Below, one piece after another: positions 12,934 through 24,105 of a DNA stretch of 64,000 nt (position 1 is the stretch's first letter; every line of letters starts with the position of its first letter). This DNA comes from Bidens hawaiensis. Its lineage: Eukaryota > Streptophyta > Magnoliopsida > Asterales > Asteraceae. The stretch covers positions 207,282 to 271,281 of the forward strand of contig JAIQDT010003831.1 of assembly GCA_021521415.1 (NCBI GenBank), in the 5' to 3' direction. The notes under the pieces are model-generated. The model saw only the letters and a list, made by a program, of their open reading frames with translations, made no database searches and was not told the DNA's origin. A program made the position numbers and the translations under genes.

Positions 12934-15900
12934 TTCTAGCATGTAAAAAGGATTTTATTCACTAAGCAAAACGCATAAATAAATCCTACATAATTTACCA
13001 CAGTAGCATGTATGAATTAGGCTTCTAAAAAAAGTTGGTTATATTTTAATAACGTATACAAAATTTACAACAAATCAATCATTGCAAATAGGTACAAACA
13101 GTTCAGCAGATTGCACAACAAAAAGTAGTTTCATGGTTCTTTAACATCATATATCCAAATAAAGCAAGACCAATTCAATTATCTTCTAGACTCATAATAT
13201 TAAGTTCCAGAAGTAGAACCAACCCATTTGGATTAGTCAATTTCAGGTTATGACCTCGGGAAATTAGGTCAGAAAACATATTTCCGAATCAGATTTGACA
13301 TGCAGTTTTGTAAATTCAGTAAAACTATGATCCACTTGTCCAAAAAACACAAACTATATCTTTATAGAAACTAGAATCAAAGAAGAACGTTATGGAATCA
13401 AGAATCGATTAAAAATAATCACTTATCGTTGAGTTACAAGCAAAATCATAAGCGAGTATAAATCTGTCAGTAAACTGTCAACATCAAAACTCGTGATCTA
13501 CGCAACAATTAGGGTTGTTATTCATCAATTAACGAATACATAACATCATACTCATAATATTCCATCCATGTTACAGAAAACCTTCATAGAAATTTAGGGT
13601 TGCCGATTAATACCTACGTGTTGCGATTAATAAAATATTACTAAGATCCATAGCTATTCAAATCACCTAAGAACCCTAGAAATCTCCCATGGAATGTGTG
13701 TGTGTGTGTGCGCGTGTGTTTAAGGACTGCTGAATTACGATTATAGGGGCTAGGGTTTGTAAAATGGGTTTACAACAAAATATCCCGTCTTGGCATGGGT
13801 TGTGTATCGTGAAGACCAACCATCCTCCCTGTCGCGTAGCGCGACGGATGAAAATCATTTTTTTAACTAATATTATAAAACTAATAGCATGTCAAGCAAG
13901 CATAATGTACTAAATCATGTAACACATAAAATCATCTAGCACATAACATTCATATCTGAATTATTTAAACCGATATGGTTCGCTCTTAATCACTAACGCA
14001 TACTGACAGACTCGTGTGTGTGTGTGTGTGACTCGTTACCGACACATGTAAATGCTATGGATGTCGTGTAAGATCACAGAGTTAACGTGAAAATACAGGA
14101 TGTCACATATTTTTTTTAAAAAAATCAATAATTTAATATTGAAAAGATTACTCTTTAATATTGTCACTTCAATGCATTTGGATAAAATTGAATAAAATCA
14201 TGATTTATTTATTTAACATCTAAGTTTAAAAAAGAAAAACCAAATGAATTTTTTAAATAATTACTTGGTGACACCCACATCTACAAACCAAATAAAAAAA
14301 GTAAAATCCAAATTAAAAAGTAAAAAATAATACTAGTTGAAAAAAAAACAATAACATGCTATGTAAGTGTTATTTACAAATAATGTTAGTTATTTACAAA
14401 TCCATACATATAAATTTTATGATTAAAGTCATGGATCATGAACCTATGTAATTAAGTCAATTATTAATCTACAATTTGTACACAACTAACAACTCTAAGT
14501 CTCTAATCATAGCTTTCTTGGTTTTAAAGAGTATAACTTAATAATAATTGATGACAAATAAACGTACAATTTGAACAACCCTATATCAAGATATTAATAA
14601 GTTTCTGAAATTATTGAATAAACATAACCATATATAGGTGGCCTCATGTTTGAGGGAAACCACCGTATATCCGACTTGAGAGACAAATAGACAGAAGTAC
14701 AGAACTATGCATGTGTTAGTCACAGGGATACAAATATGAGAATGATACAAAAAATTACAAACAATTAGAAAAATAGAAGATATTTATCCAAATAAATTAT
14801 TTATAATATATTAATTATCAAGTTGATTTAATATGGTTTCTTTACAATAGATTTGATGTCTACTTAAAAGAGCACGTTTGTCTCACAAGTGAACTTGTTT
14901 TTGGTTGTGATACACTAATTTATTTTGAGCTTTTTATTAATTAATTAATTAACTTATTTATTTTGAATATCTTTATAATTTAACTTATATATTTATATAG
15001 TTTGATATACGTGCGCAAAAGTTATCCTTATTCTTAGGCTTTTTCATTTTGTCTACAGATGGCCTCCCTTATGTCATGATTACTAGTCTTGAAATTAAAC
15101 ACACCCCCTACTATATATGGCCCACTGTACACATGGTTAAATAATTTGCTCAGATTTTAACATAACCATGTATCTCTGTGTATATGTATAATGCTAAGTA
15201 TAATTAAGTTTATGTATGATATACATAAAGAATAATTCTTTGATAATAATATTAATAAAGGGATCAAAAGCGTTATAAAAGTGTACACACATTTTAGATG
15301 AATTTCAACCTGTTTAAAATTTTCTACTCAACCTCTTTAACTTGGTTCTTAATTATAAACATGCAAAAATGTCACATTTAACAGCCCATGTAGATTATTA
15401 TTATTATTAGAGGGGTCCAATAATTAATAAATATCGAATCCAAAATTCGGGATCTAGATTTGAACCATGATATTTATAAAGAAACTATGCGTGCTAAGAA
15501 GCTCGCCTTCTTGTTATCCAAAAGTAAAAGTTGGTTGAATCGGTAAGATGTGTATCAAAACCCTGTCTTAAAAAAGTCGATGACAGAAAGAAAAGAATTA
15601 TCATAATTTTCAAGTATCTAAAACTCAATATCCTAGTTATTGATATTTTGAATATCAGAAAGCCCAAATTATACTCTCTTTTTTAAGGTTATAGTCAAAT
15701 TATACTCTTTTTTTAAGTTTATAGTTGTGTCAAGTGATGTTTCAAAAATAAATCCAAAATATAAATTATTAAATCTAGATATATGTAATCCATTTGAATA
15801 AGTCCAAGTAAACAACTCAAATTACTACTTTTAATATTAAATAATATTAACCATGGTACTTTTATAACATTAGCTACACCACAATTATTAAAATAATAAT

Positions 15901-15940
15901 ATAATAATGAATAATAGTAATAATAAAAAGCAGTTGACCT
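12934..15940. other. gene-free stretch with GT microsatellites
   Basis: No gene is seen. GT/CA microsatellites lie at about 13696-13720 and 14014-14030. The phrase GTCGCGTAGCGCGACGG near 13831 is a short inverted repeat. The right part, up to about 15930, would be the upstream region of the LITTLE ZIPPER gene. Confidence 0.4.
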
Positions 15941-15950
15941 ATATATAAAG
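15940..15950 (+). promoter_or_regulatory. Putative TATA box of the LITTLE ZIPPER gene
   Basis: TATATATAAAG lies about 120 bp upstream of the start codon at 16067, a normal distance allowing for a short 5' leader. Confidence 0.5.
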
Positions 15951-16066
15951 CTAGGAGGTTGCAAGTAGCAACCCACAACTTACCATTTAATTTAGTTCAT
16001 CACAATTTACACAGTGTTTTGTACCCTCTTCCTTAAAAAAGGAATAAACCCAACAACAACCTCAAA

Positions 16067-16493
16067 ATGTGCATATATAAATCCAAACCCATCTCATCAC
16101 CTCAACTTCTTCCCGATACCCGAAAACCTAAACCGAAGCGTGGTCGGAAACAAATAAAGATTCGGATTCATTGGCTTAACAGGTATGCATATAATTAAAC
16201 GAAACACTAAAAAAACTTGGTTACTATATTAGCTGAGATATCCATGCCATGAACAAGATTATTAATTAAATTATTTGACTCGTGCATCGTTTTCGCTTTT
16301 TTTTTTCAGGGAGAATGAAGAGAAAATTAAACGAGATATGGAAGTGAAGAACTTGAAGTTGTACATGGAGAACATAAACATCTTGAAAGAGAATGAGAAA
16401 CTAAGGAAAAAAGCATCACAACTTCATCAAGAAAACCTGTTTTTATTATGTGAAATCGAGAAGAATTCAAGGAAACAGAAGAACTTAAATTAA
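16067..16493 (+). CDS. ZPR: LITTLE ZIPPER microprotein (ZPR1/ZPR2-like)
   Basis: Two exons, 16067-16182 and 16310-16493, join across a 127-bp GT-AG intron to give 99 residues. The N-terminus opens with MCIYKS and is followed by a basic stretch rich in Lys and Arg. The second exon encodes one amphipathic helix with heptad-spaced Leu/Ile and the phrases KNLKLYMENINILKENEKLR and LHQENLFLL. This is the family signature: a leucine zipper resembling that of class III HD-ZIP factors but with no homeodomain. Known ZPR proteins bind HD-ZIP III proteins into inactive heterodimers and feed back on leaf polarity and shoot meristem activity; HD-ZIP III factors induce them. The ZPR1/2 subgroup is favoured by the N-terminal MC start and basic region. 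The gene is intact. Exon 1 is too short to be found without splicing logic. Confidence 0.85.
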
Positions 16494-17477
16494 TTAGCCT
16501 TGTTATATGTTTACTAGAATGTTATAATATGTAGCAACCTTATTATCATCCGTACGATCACTATGGTTTTTCTCTTCTTACATAGTAATGAATAGAATAA
16601 CGATTTCATTTCGAAACTAGTACAATATAATTCACTTGTATATAGCGCATAAAAGATATTAGAAGTAGTGAGAGAGATAGACATGAGTGGTTATATAACA
16701 ATATTATGTAGAACATTCAAAACAATAGATAAGACCGTGTTGGAGCTAGATATTTTTCCCTGTATTTTTCAGGTCAGGTCACATAATAAAAGACAACGTA
16801 AAAATAGAGTAGATTGTCATTGTAAATATGCTAATTTTATATAGTCATTTGAAATATACAAAAGATACATTTTATAGCTAGTTGTTACATACGGGTTTTT
16901 ATCTTTAGAAAACGATATATTACGTCTTCAATGTTCGCAAAGAACTCTTTTTCATACAACAAATGCAAGAATCGTTTATATAATTAGTCCATTCGATTAT
17001 GTAAGTATGTCTTTGCATGCTTCATTGATTAAAAACATTTCTTAACACTTGTTACTGAAACAAAAAAAAAATAGATTCTTGCTAGACTTCCCAAAAAAAA
17101 TTCTCTTCAATCTTTTCAAGAGTTGTCGGTATAATTATATTTCCAACCGACACATCGTTAGAAATGTTCATCATGTTTAAACACATTCCATCGTGTTTTA
17201 AAATGTATGAGCCTACCGATACGTGTTATTCCTTGAATATTAACAATTATATCATAACTACGTGATAAAGGTAAAAAGGTAATTACAAAAATTATATACG
17301 CATAACAAATCATAACTAATTTGCCAAACTTATTTAAGTTAAACAACACGTACGAGTTAAAGTATTTTAATAATTAACAAGACATGAAGTTCCAAAATAA
17401 GTTTTCATAAGGATAGAACCTTGCTCTTGGTATACTTTTAGTTATCATAAAAGTTAACTTGTTTATCCCTTACCCAG
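16494..17477. other. downstream region, no feature recognised
   Basis: It includes the 3' untranslated region of the LITTLE ZIPPER gene and AT-rich intergenic DNA. Confidence 0.5.
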
Positions 17478-17796
17478 TGTAACGATATAGAGAAGATTAG
17501 CGTGACCAATTGTATCAACCTAGGTAAACCCATATCAACTGTAGACAGGAAAGATTCTTGGTTCATAAGAAGCGTCGTGCCTCTTAAATCATGAACATGT
17601 TTTGAGCTTATTTGGGCGTGGACCACATGAAAACGTCACAATTAAGTGTGTTGAGATAGAAGTACTAGTAGGATGGGTGACCTCATTGGAAGTCTTCATC
17701 GGGAAACCAAAAACAAATTCGTGAGTTGTTGTATGGGCTATCTACCGAAGGAAATCCTACAATATTAATTAGTGTTACGAGAGGCCGGATGTTACA
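17478..17796 (+). mobile_element. Cassandra-type solo LTR carrying a 5S rRNA-like segment
   Basis: The 319-bp unit starts TGTAACG and ends TGTTACA. The pentamers on both sides (17473-17477 and 17797-17801) are CCCAG, a perfect 5-bp target duplication. Inside it, at 17641-17695, is a segment resembling the 3' half of plant 5S rRNA, including the internal box C motif AGGATGGGTGACCTC. The Cassandra TRIM family is known for 5S-like sequence in its LTRs, and its LTRs are of about this length. No primer-binding site or second LTR follows, so it is a solo LTR left by recombination. Confidence 0.8.
17641..17695 (+). ncRNA. 5S rRNA-like segment inside the solo LTR
   Basis: It resembles the second half of 5S rRNA, with a box A-like AATTAAGTGTGTT followed by GTAGGATGGGTGACCTC and GGAAGTC. 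The first half of the gene is not recognisable. It is a promoter-like relic rather than a functional 5S gene. Confidence 0.6.
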
Positions 17797-18942
17797 CCCA
17801 GATTCTACATTAATCCATTTAGCCATCCATGAGCTAATGAAAATGGAAGTCAAGAAGCATAATTTCATTTGAACTTTGAACCATAAAAAAGTCAAAATTA
17901 TCTATATTTTAAGCAAAAAGAAAGATGAACCTCCGGAAGCTTTGACTTTCTCACCAAAATTATATATAGGACTTGCTGAATCCATAAGTAATTAATTAAT
18001 TTGCCAACTTGATTAAGTATTAATCCAAGCTAGATAAAATTTATATATAGCGGATCAAATACAAAACTAGTTATATATATAATATCCGAAGTTATATAAA
18101 TTATAAAGTATTAACCGTAACCAGTTTTAAGTAGAGAACTGTGAGAACGTCATCACACGATTATATACTTGATCAAGCTGAAGAAATAATATCATCATTT
18201 GAGGGGATGAACTGAACCAGTAAATGATTTCAATAGCGACTTTTAAGCCCAGAAACTACAATAGTGTGATCATGCAAAAAACCAAGAATATTTGGGATTT
18301 TCATGATCATGATCATGACTGTAGAATATATGAAACATGGTTGGGTTTTTCAATATTTCTAATGATTCAAAACACAGGTCAAAAATCCTAATCATCAATG
18401 TTTTAAAAATTGGTACGTACTGGCCGGGTTTTTGTAAGGCAACTGATATTTAGAGCCTGATATTTTTTAGTGATATGCTAATACATCGTACCGTCAGTTC
18501 TTTTAAAAATACCGGTTTAAACCGGCAAAACGATTTTAAACCCAAAAGATTTTTGATATTTTTTTCGGCCCGTATTTTTTAGAAATGACTTTTAACCTGA
18601 CGGGTAAAATTTAAATTAGCAAACAAAGTAAACGACGATTTGTTAATCAACCAATTTTGTATTCTGCAAATCCAAGGTTGGTCTCTTTGCATCTCTTGTA
18701 ACTGTTTAATTTTATATTTAAGGTACAAACTTCCAATTTAACTCAATCATTGTTCATGTATGATATTTATTAATTTACTTTTAGGTTATTTTTTGAGTTG
18801 AAGCCTTGAAGGTTTGTTTTATATGGAATTAGAAGGTAAACCCTTCAGTCCGATTGAACCTTACGGTACATCCCAATTCAACTGATTGTACTATTTTTGA
18901 ACAAAATCCGATATGAGTTAAAAAACTGGTTTCTAAAATATT
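17797..18942. other. gene-free stretch
   Basis: AT-rich DNA with no gene recognised. Phrases such as CCGGTTTAAACCGG near 18510 suggest old repeat fragments. Confidence 0.4.
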
Positions 18943-18950
18943 GCTAATCA

Positions 18951-19547
18951 TAGAGGTGCACAAATCGGGTTTTTTAAATACCCGGGTTTGGGTATAGAAC
19001 CAGGTTCGGGTATGACCGGGTATTGGTAGTAATCGGGTCGGGTTCGGGTAGGGTATTGTCTCTAAAAACCATACCCTATGCATCGGGTTCGGGTCGGGTA
19101 TAGAACCGGGTATTCTAAAACCGGGTATTTGAATACCCTATTATCGGGTATTGAAAAAACCTATTTACGGGTTTTTTTCCGGTATTTTTTTGGTATAGAT
19201 TGGATTTTTTAAAAGTTTACACTTTTTAGGGGTATTATTCGGGTATTTTTAAGGTATTTTTCGGGTATACATCGGGTATTTGAAATACCCGGTTTCGGGT
19301 ATTGGAAAACCTCGGTTTCGGGTTCGGGTATTACCGGGTACAAATTGGGTTTTCGGATATCACCGGGTACAAATCGGGTTCGGTTCGGTTCGGGTTCGGG
19401 TTTTAGTGCCAAAATGCATACCCTATCTGTACCCTACGGGTAGGGTCGGGTACGGGTTCGGGTATTAAAAACCCGGGTATTAGAAAAGCCGGTTCCGGGT
19501 ATTTATTTCGGGTCCGGTTCCGGGTTCGAGTTTTTTCTACACCTCTA
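18951..19547 (+). mobile_element. Low-complexity hAT-like element (GGGTAT type) with perfect target duplication
   Basis: The 597-bp element starts TAGAGGTGCACAAAT and ends TTTTTTCTACACCTCTA, so its ends are inverted (TAGAGGTG). The flanks 18943-18950 and 19548-19555 are both GCTAATCA, a perfect 8-bp target duplication. The interior is built almost entirely from permutations of CGGGTATT, GGTTCGGG and similar words, so open frames on both strands (19209-19412 and 19280-19468) are spurious. Related truncated pieces lie at 19749 and 20505. Confidence 0.8.
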
Positions 19548-19748
19548 GCTAATCATAAACAAAATCCATTTTTTACTTGACGTTTGACGACAGCAACACT
19601 TATAAATGGGCTCTCTAGCCCATTGAAATCAGGCTAACAACTAAACTGAATAGCCTTCATACATAGGTCTTTTAGTATAATAATGGGTTGTGCATTTTTG
19701 TGGCCAACAATTGGACTTGATAAAAAAAATAAACGGGCGTACCACATT

Positions 19749-19978
19749 TAGAGGTGCATAAACTGGGATTTTTTCTGGAACCGGAACCAGGTAGGAACCG
19801 GTTCCAGGTTTGGTAAAAAAAAGTCAATAACCGGATATGGTAGGACCGATTCCAGGTATGTTCATGTTTTTGAAGGTAGAGGTAGAACCGGTTCCAGTGG
19901 ATTCGGTTCCGGGTATGATTTTCCTGAGTAATTGAAACCTGGTTCGTATATGATTTCGGGTCATGTCCGGAACCGGGT
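19749..19978 (+). mobile_element. Truncated relative of the 18951 element
   Basis: It begins TAGAGGTGCATAAACTGGG and continues with CCGGTTCC-rich low-complexity sequence, but has no matching right end. The remainder to 20504 is ordinary AT-rich DNA. Confidence 0.55.
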
Positions 19979-20504
19979 AAGTCTGTAATATATAAGTGAT
20001 AACTATTACAACGGTTTAGATGTTACCTTAAGTAAAAATAATTTGTTTGTGAATGTGAATGTGAATCTGATTAAACTATTAAAAGTATAATATTTGGCAT
20101 AGTATACTATTAATCAAAATTAAAGAAAATATCACTTTATTTATATCTTTATTACTCGAAATAAAAAGTATACTCACAATACATGCATTATAATCCATAT
20201 GAATCAAACAAATACACTATCATGATTGAACCTAACATGTCCCAAAATTGTGGCAGGCTGCATCATAGGTTCATAATGGCATAACAAAACCGGTCTTGTC
20301 CACCACCTTGTATATATACTACCTTGTGTTTGTCGTTGTTGGCATCAATTTGACAATACTATCAACGTTTATTTTCCCATTACTATTTTCTTGTTACTAT
20401 TCAAGCTCTCATACCAATTAATAATGTTAATATTTTTTATCCACAACCAAAATGTATTGGGTGATATTTGAAAGAAAACTTTTCTTATAACCTAATATCT
20501 CTTA

Positions 20505-21042
20505 TAGAGATGCACAAATTGGGTATTAGAAAAACCTGGATTTGAGTATGGAACCAGGGTCGGGTATTGGAAAATCGGATATTAGCAATTCCCGAGTCGG
20601 TTCGGGTATTGCCTCTAAAAACCATACCCTATGAATCAGGTTCGGGTTAGATATAGAACCAAACATTTTAAAACCAGGTATTTGAATACCTTATTTCCGG
20701 GTATTGAAAAAACCATATTTTCGGGGTTTTTAGGGTTTTTTTCCATGTATTTTTCGGGTATAGATTGGAATTTTTTAGGGGTATATTTCGGGTATTTTCC
20801 AGTTATTTTAGGGTAATTTTCGGGTATAGATCGGGTATTTGATAAACTCGGCTTCGGGTATTGGAAAACCTGGTTCCGGGTATGGAACCGGTTCGGGTTT
20901 TCGGGTATTACCGGGTACAAATCGGGTCCGGTTCGGGTACGGGCTTTGATACTAAAATGCATACCCTATCCGTACCCTATGGATAGTGTTGGGTACGGGG
21001 TATTAAAAATCCGGGTATAAAAAAACCGGTTCCAGGTTTTAT
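20505..21042 (+). mobile_element. Truncated relative of the 18951 element
   Basis: It begins TAGAGATGCACAAATTGGG and runs through GGGTATT and CGGGTTCGGG words close in order to those of 18951-19547. It stops at CCGGTTCCAGG without the terminal CACCTCTA, so the right end is lost. The open frames here are products of the simple sequence. Confidence 0.65.
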
Positions 21043-21464
21043 TGATGCTCTCATCGATTAGCTGCTTTGCATTGAGCATATGGCATATGATCACGAAGAT
21101 CCTAATGTAGTCAATACATTAGCATCACCTCTAATTACAATGTACACTTTAGTTTCGTCCAATAAAAAGGGTAAGCAAATTTTTATCTCATGCTTGGAAT
21201 ATATCATACATAACGATTATAACATGATATGAAATGTTCGTCATGAGAATGATAAGATTTTTTATTTATATATGATTATATTCTAACCCGTTTAATAAAT
21301 ATGTCAAATTTTGAATGGGTTTTAAAATTAAGCATTCGACATGTTAAACTTTTTAAATCAAAAGAAAAAATAGTAAACATGCATAATTCTGTAGTTCAAC
21401 CCATATAGGCTCACAACTTTATTATAACACATTTACAATCCGTCTATCCAAACTACAAATTGTG

Positions 21465-21964
21465 TAGGGGTGCAAATGAGCCGAGCTGCTCGCGAGCTAC
21501 TCAAGATCGGCACGTTAAAAAGCTCGATCAAGCCGAGCTTTATCGAACCCAAGCCCGAGCCTAAAAATAAGCTCTCGTTTAATAAACATGCCCGAGCTTT
21601 ACTTATCGAGCTCGAGCCGGCTCGCGAGCTTAAAGGAGCCTGCCATTTATATATTTTTTTAAAAATATATATTTAATAATTATTAATTAATAAATATAAT
21701 GTTATGAAAAAATAAATAAAAATAACTAAGTAATATATATTCTTTTATACATAAAATTATAATAGAAAAAAAAGTAATTATAATTATATAAAAAAATAAT
21801 TGATAAATAGTAAACGAGCCGAGCTCAAGCCTCAAAATTCATTCACGAGCCGAGCTCGAGCTTTGAAAATAGAGCTCGAAACGAGCCGAGCTCGAGCTCC
21901 GTGTAAGTTAAACAAGCTGAGCTCGAGCCTAGTCGAGCTCGGGCTCGGCTCGTTTACACCCCTA
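21465..21964 (+). mobile_element. hAT-like element with GAGCTCGAGC-rich arms
   Basis: The termini are inverted: TAGGGGTGCAAATGAGCCG at the left and CGGCTCGTTTACACCCCTA at the right. Both arms are rich in GAGCTCGAGC-type words and enclose an AT-rich core at about 21650-21810. The flanks share only TTGTG, so the target duplication is weak. The open frames at 21470 and 21800 follow from the simple arms. Confidence 0.65.
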
Positions 21965-23500
21965 TTTGTGGATTCACTTAGAACTTGATTAACTAGCTAC
22001 GTGTTTAAGTTGACAACCCGTTTAACATGTTTAAATATCTTAAGAAATACCGAAGTCGCATGATTTTAAGTGTGTTGGGAATAAAATTGTTAGATGTATC
22101 ACGTACGACACTACGACTATTTATTTCTAACATCAAATATTCCATTTTATTTAGTGCAAGTGTGTAGTTTTGAAGAACAATAAATAACTTTACTCGCCAA
22201 CTTTGGTCTTGGAATGTGTCGATGTCACACAACTCAAAAGTGATGCATGCTTGACGACTATAACTCCATACGTGTCACTAACCGATGAGATTTCACCGTC
22301 ATTGAGTCACAGAGTCGCTTCCACGTTAAATTCTACTGGTGACGGTGAATTAAAGGCAATGAAACAATAACTTAATACAATTTATAATTTTAACAGTATT
22401 TGAAACTATCATAATATTCAAGTGATCATTACTGAGACGGTATGTCAACCGTCTATATTGCTTTTGACGCTACATGTCTGACTCACTCAAGAACAAAATT
22501 AAGGAAAAAACTTACCATTGTAAGGAAAACACTTTAAGCGGGGTTTCAACCTGACTTCAAAGATTCCAAGTCTTGACCATCGCTCCATGCATTGTAAAAT
22601 TTTACAAAGGTAAATTGAATTTTTTTTAATCTCATCTTATTACAGTTGACTGATAATAACCTCACATTAGAAAATAGTTACCATCGGTCCCAACTTTCAT
22701 ACTGATTGTTTTGTTGGACCCCTGTTAAAAAAAGTTAACGTCGTTAAGTTTTTTTTTTTAATTTTAAGCTGATGTTTTAGGACTTTTGATCGAAATGAGG
22801 ATACGAGTCGATTGATGTGAAATTTACCTCGAAAAGGGGCTCCAAACGACGAAATGATGCTTCAATTCGGATGTTTAAAACTTCCAATTAACAAAAACTA
22901 GACTGTTTGGAGCACCGTTTCGATGTAAGTTTTACATCAATATAATATATATCCTCATTCCGATTAAAAGTTCTAAAACATTAGTTTGAATTCGAAAAAA
23001 AACTTAATAACAATAAAAAAATTTTAACAAATGTCCAACGAAAACAATTACTGTGAAATGTGAGACCATCAAAAGCTCTTTTCTTATGTGAAATTATTAT
23101 TGACCGAGTGTAAAATATAATCTTATTAAAATTCAATTTACCTTTTAAAAATATTTATTATTTACAATTTAATTAACGAGTCCTCAATAATTTGTACAAT
23201 ATTAATGAATATTTAATAATTAGATTTTATCCCCCGTATTACGGGGGGTGTTTTATATTATTTGTTTCTAATATATATTTATTTTTTGAATTTTTATTTT
23301 TTTTATTGTATGAAAGATAATAATATACTGATGAGTTGGTGATAAATTGTTTCACAAATAAATGAGATGTTATAACCCGGTTTAAAAGGTATATGAGTTT
23401 GATGAGACCCAAAACCCGTTTATTTAATTTATTATAAAATTGGTTTTTAATTATAAATAATATATCTCTTTTTTTAAATAAATCATATATTAATTTTGGT
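21965..23500. other. gene-free stretch
   Basis: AT-rich DNA with no gene recognised. It contains the hairpin described at 23220-23247. Confidence 0.4.
23220..23247 (-). mobile_element. Possible Helitron 3' end (hairpin plus CTAA)
   Basis: CCCCCGTATTACGGGGG (23231-23247) is a perfect palindrome. On the minus strand it is followed after a few bases by CTAA and then T, the layout of a Helitron 3' terminus (hairpin, CTRR, T). The matching 5' end was not identified. Confidence 0.35.
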
Positions 23501-23717
23501 TTATAGGATTTTTATATCAAATATTTGGTGATATTAATTTTTAATTTAATGAGATGTTATAACCCGTTTAAGAAATATCTGGGTTTGATAAGACTCATAC
23601 CCGTGAATTCGAGTCAAATGCATGGAAAACCTCAATTTAAATATCAAGTAAAACTCGTGACTCAAAAAAAAAGGGAGAGCGAACACATTGTGACACGTAT
23701 GATTTTTATGTTTTCGT

Positions 23718-23727
<10 letters not shown>

Positions 23728-23765
<38 letters not shown>
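23728..23765. repeat. AAT microsatellite
   Basis: About twelve AAT triplets, upstream of the TVP38 gene. Confidence 0.9.
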
Positions 23766-24105
23766 GTCGTACAATGTATATGATCATGATGGGCCTATGC
23801 CTATGTTAAAAGTTAGAAAACTGATTTCCATTCACTTACTGTTCTCTCTCGGCTGCCTGCCAGTCTCACAGTTTCCATTTCCATTCCTCGGATACAAACA
23901 TACATCACCGCTTGTGTTCATCGTCCGACACGACATGTTTTTTCAGTTCCTCATCGTATCTTAATTCCGATCTTATGTAACCACCATTCATGCATTTTCA
24001 TCTGTTTCCTCAAATTCCGTTTTCAGTTTCATCGGCCAGAATTTGACGGACTCATTCAAAATTTTAAATATATTCAATTTTGATTTATTAATTTTTTTTT
24101 TTACG

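Noticed and set aside
19209..20962. Several open frames rich in Pro, Asn, Arg and Gly on both strands
   Set aside because: They are translations of GGGTAT and CGGGTT simple sequence inside bounded transposons.
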